Shown here: piece by piece, positions 10,626 through 20,299 of the stretch
Layout: every line of letters begins with the position of its first letter
How positions within the stretch are numbered: the stretch's first letter is position 1
NCBI GenBank assembly: GCA_944472135.2
Contig: OX235262.1
Span: 82,062,903 to 82,126,902 of the forward strand
DNA: 64,000 nt
Reading direction: 5' to 3'
Source: Trichobilharzia regenti
Taxonomy: Eukaryota; Platyhelminthes; Trematoda; Strigeidida; Schistosomatidae
The notes under the pieces: generated by a model
Told to the model about the DNA's origin: nothing
Database searches by the model: none
Seen by the model: the letters and a program-made list of their open reading frames with translations, nothing else
Translations under genes and position numbers: made by a program

Positions 10626-13235
10626 TTATATTTCGATGACTTGCACGTAACGTTTAGGCCAATGGACTCGTCTACCAGATCGTGTTGTTTTCGCAGGCTT
10701 CTCTGTCGACGTTGAAGCTTGTGTGGATGTAGGTGTTGGCACGTCGTTCAGCTGGTTCTTATCGTTGACTTCGAAATCGTCGAGGAACGCTGGTTTGACT
10801 CTTTCGATACTGATGGCTTCTGTTTTATTCAATCTTTCTATCGTGATAACTTTCGCGTTTCTGTTTAGAAATTTGAATGGGCCATCATAGGCGGGTTGAA
10901 GTGGTCGTTGTACACCTTCTCTCATGACGAAGGGGTGGGTGAGGTCTGTCAGTTGTGACGGGATGTATGACGCTCGTTCCTGCTGACGTGGAAGTGATAT
11001 CTTTAGCTCGTTCATGTGTCGTTTTAGCTGGTGCACGTAACCAGTCATATCGCGTGAAACTTCGTTACCCGGGGTGAAAAATTCCCCTGGTAATCGTAAT
11101 GTTTTTCCATAGACTAGTTCGGAAACACAGCAGCCAATATCTTTCTTTATAGTGGCTCGTATACCAAGTAATACTAGTGGAAGTTTGGTTGACCAATCGT
11201 TTTGAGCCAAAGAAGCAGCGAGCGCAGCTTTGAGTTGTCGATGAAATCGTTCGACCATTCCGTTGGAACTAGGATGATACGCTGTCGTTCGTATTCGTTT
11301 AATGCCTAGTAATTCACTTAGTTGGTCAAAAAGTCGGCTTTCAAACTGGGCACCTCTGTCTGTAGTGATAATTGATGGGATACGAAAATTGGCTATCCAG
11401 TTTTCGACTAAAGCTTTAGCTACCGTTTCAGCTGAGACGTCGATTAACGGAACTGCTACTGGCCAACGAGTAAATCTGTCAATGCAGGTTAGAATATAGT
11501 TGAAGACATTGGAAGGAGGCAGTGGACCAGCTATGTCTACATGTACATGGTCAAATCTAGAGTCGGGGTTAGGGAAGCGACCAAGTGGTGCTTTGGTGTG
11601 CCGGTTGATTTTGACTCTTCGACAAGACAAGCAATTTCGTGTCCACTTCTTAACGTTGCTGTTAATGTTCGACCGGATAAATCTTTTTCTCAGTAGCTTG
11701 GTAGTAGCGCTCACACCAGGACGCGACATGTTATGTAACTTCTTGAATACTGTCTGTCTCATAGCTATTGGAACGAAAGGTCGATATTTACCCGTAGAGG
11801 TGTCGCAGGTAACCTTTGCCGAGCCAAAAGGAATTGCCTCGAGGTTTAGAGATGTTGTTTTAGAAGACATGATCTTTTTGAGTTCGGCGTCATCTCGTTG
11901 TAAGTTTGAGAGATGTTCGTAGTCGATGTCTGGACATACAATGTTATCAATGTGCATACGTGATAAAGCGTCTGCCACTTCATTGTTTTTACCCTTTATG
12001 TATCGCGGATCGGAGTTGACTTGGGATATATACTCGAGATGTCGTATTTCGCGCGGAGGGTAATTAACCTGCTTTGCTGATAAAGCTTTCGTTGGAGCTT
12101 TATGGTCTGTTGATCGGAAAGATGGTTGTAGAATGTCAGGAAACTGATCTGCCGAGTCGGTATATGGAGGTGCTGGTGTGCGTGTGGCCATCAAGTTCAG
12201 TGATGATGCACGGCTAATCGTACCAGCGATGTACCTCTTATTGAGCGAGTCTATAAGTTTAGGGCCAACCGGATCAACCAGCAGTTTGTGTTGCTGTAGG
12301 AAATCTATAACAAGGATTGGGGATGGAACGTCTGCGATGATGAAAGACCAATTGTAGGTATTCTGCAGACCAAAATCTAAAGTCATTCGTTTACTACCAT
12401 ATGTAACAATATTAGACTTATTAACTGCTTGGAGCGTAACTGCAGGGTCAGGATGTTGACGTTCCTGCGTAGACGGAGGGAGAACACTAACCTCTGCTCC
12501 TGTGTCGACTAAGAACGTAGTACCGGTATTTCTATCTGTTACATAAAACAAACGACTGCTAGACCGTAGATTGCGGACAGTAGAAGTTTTCATACATGAC
12601 GATATATCTTTTGGTTTAGCCTGAAAGTTGCAAGGTGAACGACACCGTCGTGCACTGACTCCGTAACTACGGTGGTACCAGCAAATAGTATCGTGATGTC
12701 GTGACGTGCTGGGTGACCGAGAAAGACGTCGACGAGACGAGCTTCTAGAACGGCCTGGTCGTATGCGTGTGGTCAGTGCTGCTAACTGACTCAGTAAAGT
12801 GTCGACTTTGTGTTCTAGAGTCTGTATCCTTTCATGAGTGTCTGGTATTCTGCTAGTGGAAGCAATAGATTGAGATGTTGACCTCTCGTACATGCGATCT
12901 GCAATTTTGGCGAGCTTTTCTATGTCAATGTCGTCGTCTCCGAAAGCAAGAACTTGCTGAATGTTTGCAGGCAGTCGTCGCCGCCAGATTTGGTAAAAGA
13001 GACGTTTGTCGATATCTCTTCCTGCTGCTAGGCTTTCCATCTGCCTCATGAGTTGTGATGGGGTTTTATCACCTAGCTCTACATTGCTTAACAAACGATC
13101 GAGTGTTTGTCTGTCAGAAAGCGAAGTGCATCGAAGTACCTCTTCCTTCAACTTGTCGTAAGGAGAGTCTGTGCCGGGCTGAACGATGCATTGTCGAACC
13201 TGTTCGGCGATTTCGCCTGGTAGTACTGTACTCAA
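10626..13235 (-). CDS. Gag-protease-integrase fusion frame of element C1 (RT deleted)
   Basis: 869 open codons. The first codon shown is TTG, because the frame is really the continuation of gag beyond a TGA at 13293-13295. Gag core (DRQTLDRLLSNVELGDK); Arg/Ser-rich region; CHCC box CWYHRSYGVSARRCRSPC from residue 185; protease [14 protein letters not shown] with catalytic Asp near residue 244. Then PYTDSADQFPDILQPSF is joined directly to the RNase H remnant DHKAPTKAL, so RT is missing in frame. The integrase follows with DDE boxes (HVDIAGPLP, TTDRGAQFES, NGMVERFHRQ). Its zinc domain reads HNMSRPG where B has HGLSHPG, so the second His is lost. It ends with TTRSGRRVHWPKRY. Confidence 0.85.
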   Translation of the reverse strand: MSTVLPGEIAEQVRQCIVQPGTDSPYDKLKEEVLRCTSLSDRQTLDRLLSNVELGDKTPSQLMRQMESLAAGRDIDKRLFYQIWRRRLPANIQQVLAFGDDDIDIEKLAKIADRMYERSTSQSIASTSRIPDTHERIQTLEHKVDTLLSQLAALTTRIRPGRSRSSSRRRLSRSPSTSRHHDTICWYHRSYGVSARRCRSPCNFQAKPKDISSCMKTSTVRNLRSSSRLFYVTDRNTGTTFLVDTGAEVSVLPPSTQERQHPDPAVTLQAVNKSNIVTYGSKRMTLDFGLQNTYNWSFIIADVPSPILVIDFLQQHKLLVDPVGPKLIDSLNKRYIAGTISRASSLNLMATRTPAPPYTDSADQFPDILQPSFRSTDHKAPTKALSAKQVNYPPREIRHLEYISQVNSDPRYIKGKNNEVADALSRMHIDNIVCPDIDYEHLSNLQRDDAELKKIMSSKTTSLNLEAIPFGSAKVTCDTSTGKYRPFVPIAMRQTVFKKLHNMSRPGVSATTKLLRKRFIRSNINSNVKKWTRNCLSCRRVKINRHTKAPLGRFPNPDSRFDHVHVDIAGPLPPSNVFNYILTCIDRFTRWPVAVPLIDVSAETVAKALVENWIANFRIPSIITTDRGAQFESRLFDQLSELLGIKRIRTTAYHPSSNGMVERFHRQLKAALAASLAQNDWSTKLPLVLLGIRATIKKDIGCCVSELVYGKTLRLPGEFFTPGNEVSRDMTGYVHQLKRHMNELKISLPRQQERASYIPSQLTDLTHPFVMREGVQRPLQPAYDGPFKFLNRNAKVITIERLNKTEAISIERVKPAFLDDFEVNDKNQLNDVPTPTSTQASTSTEKPAKTTRSGRRVHWPKRYVQVIEI

Positions 13236-13292
13236 AATGCCGAATTTAGCCGTCTGTAACGTGAGCTTATTGGCAGTGAAATAATTTTCCAG

Positions 13293-13397
13293 TCATGCAA
13301 ACCAAAGATGAGGGTCTCTGGGCCTAAAAACTGGTACAGTAAGAGAAATGGTACTAACAGATCCCAGCTCTAAGTTATCAGGGGTATTGGAAGACAT
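13293..13397 (-). pseudogene. Gag N-terminus of C1, closed by an in-frame TGA
   Basis: ATG at 13397 opens MSSNTPDNLELGS and the frame runs 34 codons to HLWFA then TGA (13293-13295). The next codons (LENYFTANKLTLQTAKFG) clearly continue Gag in the same frame into the 869-codon ORF. So one nonsense codon separates the natural start from the rest of the fusion. The same stop is in C2. Confidence 0.8.
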
Positions 13398-13614
13398 GTT
13401 ACAATTTGTAGAAAAATGGTTTAACAGTAACAAAATAGCAAGAATAATGCATACTAAGAATATGGAAAAACAGAAAAACATGCAATGCAGATGCTTACCA
13501 CAGATTACTGAAGGTTGTGCGATGAGAAAGCACAAGAATGAGCTCGAAATGTCTATTATATGCATATATATCCGATAAAGTTAGAGTTTAAATAATCCAG
13601 CAAGTGTAATGATG

Positions 13615-13826
13615 CGTCCGGGTGAACAAAATGTCGTTGGAGTCAACAAGTTATCGTCGCAGTGAACAAGTTATCGTCGAGGTGAAAAAGTTGTCGTCGC
13701 GATGGACAATTTGTCGACGGGGTAGAAATTTGTCGTTGGGGTCAACAATTTGTCGTCGGGGTGAACCAGTTATCGTCAAGGACACCAATTTGTCATCACT
13801 GTCGAAATACCACGTCGGGCTCACCA
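13615..13826 (-). repeat. Array of 11 primer-binding-site-like 20-bp repeats in C1
   Basis: Units begin at 13615, 13635, 13655, 13675, 13695, 13715, 13734, 13754, 13774, 13794 and 13813, a period of 20 (19 twice). On the minus strand the consensus is near TTGTTCACCCCGACGACAAA. The last unit, next to the LTR, is the primer-binding site itself (TGGTGAGCCCGACGTG, 13811-13826). The unit at 13754 reads GGTTCACCCCGACG. Expected tRNA-Trp complement from memory: TGGTGACCCCGACGTG. Confidence 0.85.
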
Positions 13827-13830
13827 ATTT

Positions 13831-14130
13831 TGTTGCATGCGTTGTCTGACTAAACTGCCGTACACATATATTCTAGTATTTCTTCGTTCTTATTAATGTG
13901 CGCAGACGTTGTGGCTACTCGACGCCCACAACGTAAATCAAAAGGCACTTGCGAAGATTACGAATGTGTATTGTAGCAGTAGTCAAATTCGAAATTGTGT
14001 CAAGGTAATATTCAACAGTAAAATGACAAATGTTTGCGAAGTACATATAAAATCGGTCTGTACACACATATAATACAAGTATACAAATTAAATTAAAAAG
14101 CATGTGTACAGTTGGTATAGGGGTACTACA
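13831..14130 (-). repeat. LTR 2 of the C tandem (5' LTR of C1 and 3' LTR of C2)
   Basis: 300 bp, TG...CA, shared by both bodies, preceded on its PBS side by the repeat array of C1. Confidence 0.9.
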
Positions 14131-14546
14131 TAATTCCCCCACCAGAACACTGAAATATATAAAAAAATACATTTAAGTGTTCGAAAATAACATGCGTCAG
14201 CGTAATACGTAGCAGCGATAGTACACAGAAGGCGATTTATTAAGCTGAAAAATGAGCAGTTTAAAGTGGTCAATAACATCGATAATAAATGCGATAATCT
14301 AGGGAAAGTGGAATTGCTAACCGTAATAGAATATATAAGGAACGATAAAATTGTCCGGGGATCTGTAGTCGGTAGACGAAAACGATACGTGAATAATATA
14401 CGAGATATGATTAAATGTAATAATATAGGAAATATCGATGTTAAAATAATAGTGACGTGATTTATGTATGAAAATATTAATCAGTTAAATGAGTAATCAA
14501 ATGACAATTACGAATAAGGATAATAAAAATGAAAATTCATAGTAAG
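14131..14546 (-). other. 3' untranslated region of C2
   Basis: Counterpart of 10210-10625 in C1. AT-rich, no conserved coding sequence. Confidence 0.5.
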
Positions 14547-17156
14547 TTATATTTCGATGACTTGCACGTAACGTTTAGGCCAGTGGACTCGTCTACCAGA
14601 TCGTGTTGTTTTCGCAGGCTTCTCTGTCGACGTTGAAGCTTGTGTGGATGTAGGTGTTGGCACGTCGTTCAGCTGGTTCTTATCGTTGACTTCGAAATCG
14701 TCGAGTAACGCTGGTTTGACTCTTTCGATACTGATGGCTTCTGTTTTATTCAATCTTTCTATCGTGATAACTTTCGCGTTTCTGTTTAGAAATTTGAATG
14801 GGCCATCATAGGCGGGTTGAAGTGGTCGTTGTACACCTTCTCTCCTGACGAAGACGTGGGTGCAGTCTGTCAGTTGTGACGGGATGTATGACGCTCGTTC
14901 CTGCTGACGTGGAAGTGATATCTTTAGCTCGTTCATGTGTCGTTTTAGCTGGTGCACGTAACCAGTCATATCGCGTGAAACTTCGTTACCCGGGGTGAAA
15001 AATTCCCCTGGTAATCGTAATGTTTTTCCATAGACTAGTTCGGAAACACAGCAGCCAATATCTTTCTTTATAGTAGCTCGTATACCAAGTAATACTAGTG
15101 GAAGTTTGGTTGACCAATCGTTTTGAGCCAAAGAAGCAGCGAGCGCAGCTTTGAGTTGTCGATGAAATCGTTCGACCATACCGTTGGAACTAGGATGATA
15201 CGCTGTCGTTCGTATTCGTTTAATGCCTAGTAATTCACTTAGTTGGTCAAAAAGTCGGCTTTCAAACTGGGCACCTCTGTCTGTAGTGATAATTGATGGG
15301 ATACGAAAATTGGCTATCCAGTTTTCGACTAAAACTAAAGCTACCGTTTCAGCTGAGACGTCGATTAACGGAACTGCTACTGGCCAACGAGTAAATCTGT
15401 CAATGCAGGTTAGAATATAGTTGAAGACATTGGAAGGAGGCAGTGGACCAGCTATGTCTACATGTACATGGTCAAATCTAGAGTCGGGGTTAGGGAAGCG
15501 ACCAAGTGGTGCTTTGGTGTGCCGGTTGATTTTGACTCTTCGACAAGACAAGCAATTTCGTGTCCACTTCTTAACGTTGCTGTTAATGTTCGACCGGATA
15601 AATCTTTTTCTTAGTAGCTTGGTAGTAGCGCTCACACCAGGACGCGACATGTTATGTAACTTCTCGAATACTGTCTGTCTCATAGCTATTGGAACGAAAG
15701 GTCGATATTTACCCGTAGAGGTGTCGCAGGTAACCTTTGCCGAGCCAAAAGGAATTGCCTCGAGGTTTAGAGATGTTGTTTTAGAAGACATGATCTTTTT
15801 GAGTTCGGCGTCATCTCGTTGTAAGTTTGAGAGATGTTCGTAGTCGATGTCTGGACATACAATGTTATCAATGTGCATACGTGATAAAGCGTCTGCCACT
15901 TCATTGTTTTTACCCTTTATGTATCGCGGATCGGAGTTGACTTGGGATATATACTCGAGATGTCGTATTTCGCGCGGAGGGTAATTAACCTGCTTTGCTG
16001 ATAAAGCTTTCGTTGGAGCTTTATGGTCTGTTGATCGGAAAGATGGTTGTAGAATGTCAGGAAACTGATCTGCCGAGTCGGTATATGGAGGTGCTGGTGT
16101 GCGTGTGGCCATCAAGTTCAGTGATGATGCACGGCTAATCGTACCAGCGATGTACCTCTTATTGAGCGAGTCTATAAGTTTAGGGCCAACCGGATCAACC
16201 AGCAGTTTGTGTTGCTGTAGGAAATCTATAACAAGGATTGGGGATGGAACGTCTGCGATGATGAAAGACCAATTGTAGGTATTCTGCAGACCAAAATCTA
16301 AAGTCATTCGTTTACTACCATATGTAACAATATTAGACTTATTAACTGCTTGGAGCGTAACTGCAGGGTCAGGATGTTGACGTTCCTGCGTAGACGGAGG
16401 GAGAACACTAACCTCTGCTCCTGTGTCGACTAAGAACGTAGTACCGGTATTTCTATCTGTTACATAAAACAAACGACTGCTAGACCGTAGATTGCGGACA
16501 GTAGAAGTTTTCATACATGACGATATATCTTTTGGTTTAGCCTGAAAGTTGCAAGGTGAACGACACCGTCGTGCACTGACTCCGTAACTACGGTGGTACC
16601 AGCAAATAGTATCGTGATGTCGTGACGTGCTGGGTGACCGAGAAAGACGTCGACGAGACGAGCTTCTAGAACGGCCTGGTCGTATGCGTGTGGTCAGTGC
16701 TGCTAACTGACTCAGTAAAGTGTCGACTTTGTGTTCTAGAGTCTGTATCCTTTCATGAGTGTCTGGTATTCTGCTAGTGGAAGCAATAGATTGAGATGTT
16801 GACCTCTCGTACATGCGATCTGCAATTTTGGCGAGCTTTTCTATGTCAATGTCGTCGTCTCCGAAAGCAAGAACTTGCTGAATGTTTGCAGGCAGTCGTC
16901 GCCGCCAGATTTGGTAAAAGAGACGTTTGTCGATATCTCTTCCTGCTGCTAGGCTTTCCATCTGCCTCATGAGTTGTGATGGGGTTTTATCACCTAGCTC
17001 TACATTGCTTAACAAACGATCGAGTGTTTGTCTGTCAGAAAGCGAAGTGCATCGAAGTACCTCTTCCTTCAACTTGTCGTAAGGAGAGTCTGTGCCGGGC
17101 TGAACGATGCATTGTCGAACCTGTTCGGCGATTTCGCCTGGTAGTACTGTACTCAA
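14547..17156 (-). CDS. Gag-protease-integrase fusion frame of element C2 (RT deleted)
   Basis: Same architecture as the C1 frame: 869 open codons, TTG at the displayed start, CHCC box, protease DTGA, in-frame loss of RT with the junction near 16031-16046, and integrase DDE with the second zinc His replaced by Arg. It differs from C1 at a few residues, for example THVFVRREG where C1 has THPFVMREG, VALVLVENW against VAKALVENW, and VFEKLH against VFKKLH. At the first of these C2 matches element B (SHVFVRRD), so C2 is nearer the ancestral form there. Confidence 0.85.
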   Translation of the reverse strand: MSTVLPGEIAEQVRQCIVQPGTDSPYDKLKEEVLRCTSLSDRQTLDRLLSNVELGDKTPSQLMRQMESLAAGRDIDKRLFYQIWRRRLPANIQQVLAFGDDDIDIEKLAKIADRMYERSTSQSIASTSRIPDTHERIQTLEHKVDTLLSQLAALTTRIRPGRSRSSSRRRLSRSPSTSRHHDTICWYHRSYGVSARRCRSPCNFQAKPKDISSCMKTSTVRNLRSSSRLFYVTDRNTGTTFLVDTGAEVSVLPPSTQERQHPDPAVTLQAVNKSNIVTYGSKRMTLDFGLQNTYNWSFIIADVPSPILVIDFLQQHKLLVDPVGPKLIDSLNKRYIAGTISRASSLNLMATRTPAPPYTDSADQFPDILQPSFRSTDHKAPTKALSAKQVNYPPREIRHLEYISQVNSDPRYIKGKNNEVADALSRMHIDNIVCPDIDYEHLSNLQRDDAELKKIMSSKTTSLNLEAIPFGSAKVTCDTSTGKYRPFVPIAMRQTVFEKLHNMSRPGVSATTKLLRKRFIRSNINSNVKKWTRNCLSCRRVKINRHTKAPLGRFPNPDSRFDHVHVDIAGPLPPSNVFNYILTCIDRFTRWPVAVPLIDVSAETVALVLVENWIANFRIPSIITTDRGAQFESRLFDQLSELLGIKRIRTTAYHPSSNGMVERFHRQLKAALAASLAQNDWSTKLPLVLLGIRATIKKDIGCCVSELVYGKTLRLPGEFFTPGNEVSRDMTGYVHQLKRHMNELKISLPRQQERASYIPSQLTDCTHVFVRREGVQRPLQPAYDGPFKFLNRNAKVITIERLNKTEAISIERVKPALLDDFEVNDKNQLNDVPTPTSTQASTSTEKPAKTTRSGRRVHWPKRYVQVIEI

Positions 17157-17213
17157 AATGCCGAATTTAGCCGTCTGTGACGTGAGCTTATTGGCAGTGA
17201 AATAATTTTCCAG

Positions 17214-17318
17214 TCATGCAAACCAAAGATGAGGGTCTCTGGGCCTAAAAACTGGTACAGTAAGAGAAATGGTACTAACAGATCCCAGCTCTAAGTTATC
17301 AGGGGTATTGGAAGACAT
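17214..17318 (-). pseudogene. Gag N-terminus of C2, closed by the same in-frame TGA
   Basis: Same 34 codons and TGA as in C1, at the 3921-bp offset (TGA at 17214-17216). The shared nonsense codon predates the duplication. Confidence 0.8.
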
Positions 17319-17535
17319 GTTACAATTTGTAGAAAAATGGTTTAACAGTAACAAAATAGCAAGAATAATGCATACTAAGAATATGGAAAAACAGAAAAAC
17401 ATGCAATGCAGATGCTTACCACAGATTACTGAAGGTTGTGCGATGAGAAAGCACAAGAATGAGCTCGAAATGTCTATTATATGCATATATATCCGATAAA
17501 GTTAGAGTTTAAATAATCCAGCAAGTGTAATGATG

Positions 17536-17747
17536 CGTCCGGGTGAACAAAATGTCGTTGGAGTCAACAAGTTATCGTCGCAGTGAACAAGTTATCGTCG
17601 AGGTGAAAAAGTTGTCGTCGCGATGGACAATTTGTCGACGGGGTAGAAATTTGTCGTTGGGGTCAACAATTTGTCGTCGGGGTGAACCAGTTATCGTCAA
17701 GGACACCAATTTGTCATCACTGTCGAAATATCACGTCGGGCTCACCA
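17536..17747 (-). repeat. Array of 11 primer-binding-site-like 20-bp repeats in C2
   Basis: Copy of the C1 array at the 3921-bp offset, with one visible substitution next to the PBS unit (AAATATC against AAATACC). The PBS unit is 17732-17747. Confidence 0.85.
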
Positions 17748-17751
17748 ATTT

Positions 17752-18051
17752 TGTTGCATGCGTTGTCTGACTAAACTGCCGTACACATATATTCTAGTAT
17801 TTCTTCGTTCTTATTAATGTGCGCAGACGTTGTGGCTACTCGACGCCCACAACGTAAATCAAAAGGCACTTGCGAAGATTACGAATGTGTATTGTAGCAG
17901 TAGTCAAATTCGAAATTGTGTCAAGGTAATATTCAACAGTAAAATGACAAATGTTTGCGAAGTACATATAAAATCGGTCTGTACACACATATAATACAAG
18001 TATACAAATTAAATTAAAAAGCATGTGTACAGTTGGTATAGGGGTACTACA
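17752..18051 (-). repeat. LTR 3 of the C tandem (5' LTR of C2)
   Basis: 300 bp, matching LTR 1 and 2 up to GGTACTACA at 18051, after which the sequence diverges to unrelated DNA. Confidence 0.9.
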
Positions 18052-20278
18052 GTTCCAACGGTGAATTTTATATAGTTCTCACTGTACTTTGCAATTGTAT
18101 CCTATCATTGCAAGGACTCTTTTGCTCCTTCTCATATTTATCTAGTAAGTGCACTTTCACCTGTGAATTATCCATAATTGCATTTTATACCATTTTCAAC
18201 TGCTTCTAGGCGAGTTGCAGGTGGTGTTCAGTTCAAGATTCGCTTGAAGTAAACGGCACATTATTTCTATTGCTTTTCATCCTTGCGGTGAGGTTCCCAT
18301 TGGTTTCATTGGTTTGTATCTGTGCTGATGCTCTTCGAGAGAACGGCCTGGTTATCCGAAACAATGTGCTGATTTTCATCTTACTAGCCGTCTTTTTGGT
18401 TATAGCTGCCGATGTTTTGTAGGATGGTCTTTTGTGTTTTTAGCACTCTTCAATTCTTTCTTGAGTATAAGTTGATTAGCTACGATTGAGTGCAAAAATG
18501 CTGAGGATTAGGGAAGGAGTGGGATCGGTCTGTGTTAGATGTTCTCTTGGAAATGTCCTATATTTGAGTAGTAGAGGATGTTGAAGGAGACACATTAGTG
18601 TGTATTCCAGGCAGTGAAATTCTGTTCCCTACATCTTTGTACTATTTCTGAGACTTAAATAGGATATTACCACAATCATTGTCAACACTTTTAATAGGAT
18701 GTTCGTAGTTTTCATGATCATCTTTTCGGCAGAAGAAGCATACCATTTTTCTGTTAGCTGGAGCACCACTAGATTTAGTTTCGATAGTGGCATCAAGTTC
18801 CATTTGTAAGTCACTACGTGGATGGTTACTTTTGAAGTAAGGGATGTCTTGTTTGTCATCGTTCGTATGGTCAACACTATTTTTCCTGAGTCTCATTTTA
18901 TCCTCGGGGATTCTTTTTCTCCCACAATATTGGATTAGTGTCCTTTCATGAACGATGTGCAAACTCTGAAAACTGCCTACATTCCTAAAATATTTGGTGA
19001 TCACATACGAAATAGCTTTCATCAATTGTGCAGTGGAGTTGGAACAGAAAAGACAAATAGGGATTTGCACACGTTTTTGAGAGTACAAGAGTAACTAGAT
19101 ATCTTGCATACCCCTAGAATTGTGCTTTCAAATGCTCTGTTTCCGCTATCAGGCGGATTGAATACTATGGCATCATACATCCAGAGAACTCGCTCCACTT
19201 CCGTGAAGACTTGGTTAACAACTCCCATACAGGGTAGTAGTGCATATTAGTCACAATAATTGGCAGATTTAATCCAATACCTAAGGTGTAGGTAGTCTTA
19301 AACTGATTAAAAATGGCTTTATTTCCTGATGTGTTGGCTTAGATAAATGGTTTTTGCAAATGTGAGCTCCTCGCCTTTCCTCAGTTGAGGCAGTTCTGTC
19401 GTGGGTGACTGACGAAAATTTTGGCTTCATCTGTAATGGCAGAGGCAGTGATACAATCAACTAGCTGTCGCGACAGTTGTACTTCCTACATGATGGCGAA
19501 AATGTTTTTATACATCAAATGTTATTTAGGTTACCGTCCTTGGCTTCAGAGAACTTATGTAGGCTATTAGGCAAAGTTCAACAATAGTGTCCCAGGATTG
19601 CGAACGCACGAGTGACCTTCAGCTGACCAGTCATAAAAATGAGGGTTGTTTGCTCAAAAAATGATGTATATTGACAAGAAAATGCATGAGAACACATTAA
19701 ACAGAGGATCTTTCTCTGACATGACTTAAAACTACGTCCTAGTTATTTCGAGGAGTACCACTTGCTAAGTCAGACAAGTTTCTGTAGATGTATTCACCGA
19801 GATGACTGCAGATAAACAGTTTTCGTAAATCATTTGTGTGTGTACATGAGGTTTGTCAAGTTTAAATAATTGATCAGGTTATAAAAGAATGATCTAATAT
19901 AGAAACAAGGTTAATTGCACAGCATCTAAGGTAAGATTGAGTTAGTAAGTTGGATGACGTATTATAATTGATTAAAATGTTTCAACTTAAGTCAGGGTAG
20001 CAACAGAGATAATTGCAGGTAGAGGCTAAGTAGAGGTGGGGTAGATGATAATGCCATTTAAATGAGAACTGAAATTGAGCAATTAAGTTAGACGACGTAA
20101 CATAAACGACTAGAAATTGAGCGTTGGTCAAGTCAGTAGCAGTGGTAGTGAAGTGTAGAAATTAAATCAGGTGGGGGTAGAGAACAAGAAAGTTGAAAAT
20201 GCGAAATTACAGTTGAGAAGACAAAATAATACTAATGAAGAGACAGAAAGAAAAGTTTTTGTGAATCCTTTATCTATG
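18052..20278. other. Mostly unassigned region right of the C tandem
   Basis: Contains one possible degraded coding stretch (18642-19088, listed separately). A short segment near 19570-19605 is the reverse complement of 23070-23103, so a dispersed repeat passes through both. At 19930-20160 there are two diverged copies of a purine-rich segment. Confidence 0.4.
18642..19088 (-). CDS. Unrecognised 148-codon ORF with Cys pairs, probably a fragment
   Basis: I do not recognise the family. Visible: an N-terminal CLFCSNS pair, a basic middle (YCGRKRIPEDKMRLRKN) and a C-terminal CFFCRKDDHENYEH that could hold zinc. There is no obvious splice-linked neighbour and the surroundings are repeats, so it may be the remnant of a transposon protein or a decayed exon. 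Coding status is uncertain. Confidence 0.3.
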   Translation of the reverse strand: MYSQKRVQIPICLFCSNSTAQLMKAISYVITKYFRNVGSFQSLHIVHERTLIQYCGRKRIPEDKMRLRKNSVDHTNDDKQDIPYFKSNHPRSDLQMELDATIETKSSGAPANRKMVCFFCRKDDHENYEHPIKSVDNDCGNILFKSQK

Positions 20279-20299
20279 TCATCCTGATTTTAGTCTTCT

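Larger units (their letters stand above)
9910..18051 (-). mobile_element. Tandem pair of RT-less Gypsy elements (C1 and C2) sharing a central LTR
   Basis: The unit repeats at an offset of exactly 3921 bp: LTR 9910-10209, body, LTR 13831-14130, body, LTR 17752-18051. The copies differ at only a small number of bases over 3.9 kb. Each body holds one long gag-protease-integrase frame in which RT and most of RNase H are deleted, so the element is non-autonomous. No matching TSD flanks the whole (GGTAT on the left, GTTCC on the right). The structure suits LTR-LTR recombination after insertion, or an assembly duplication. Confidence 0.9.

Noticed and set aside
13615..13826. CRISPR-like array (20-bp spaced repeats)
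   Set aside because: Eukaryotic setting, units abut with no spacers, and they match the primer-binding site.
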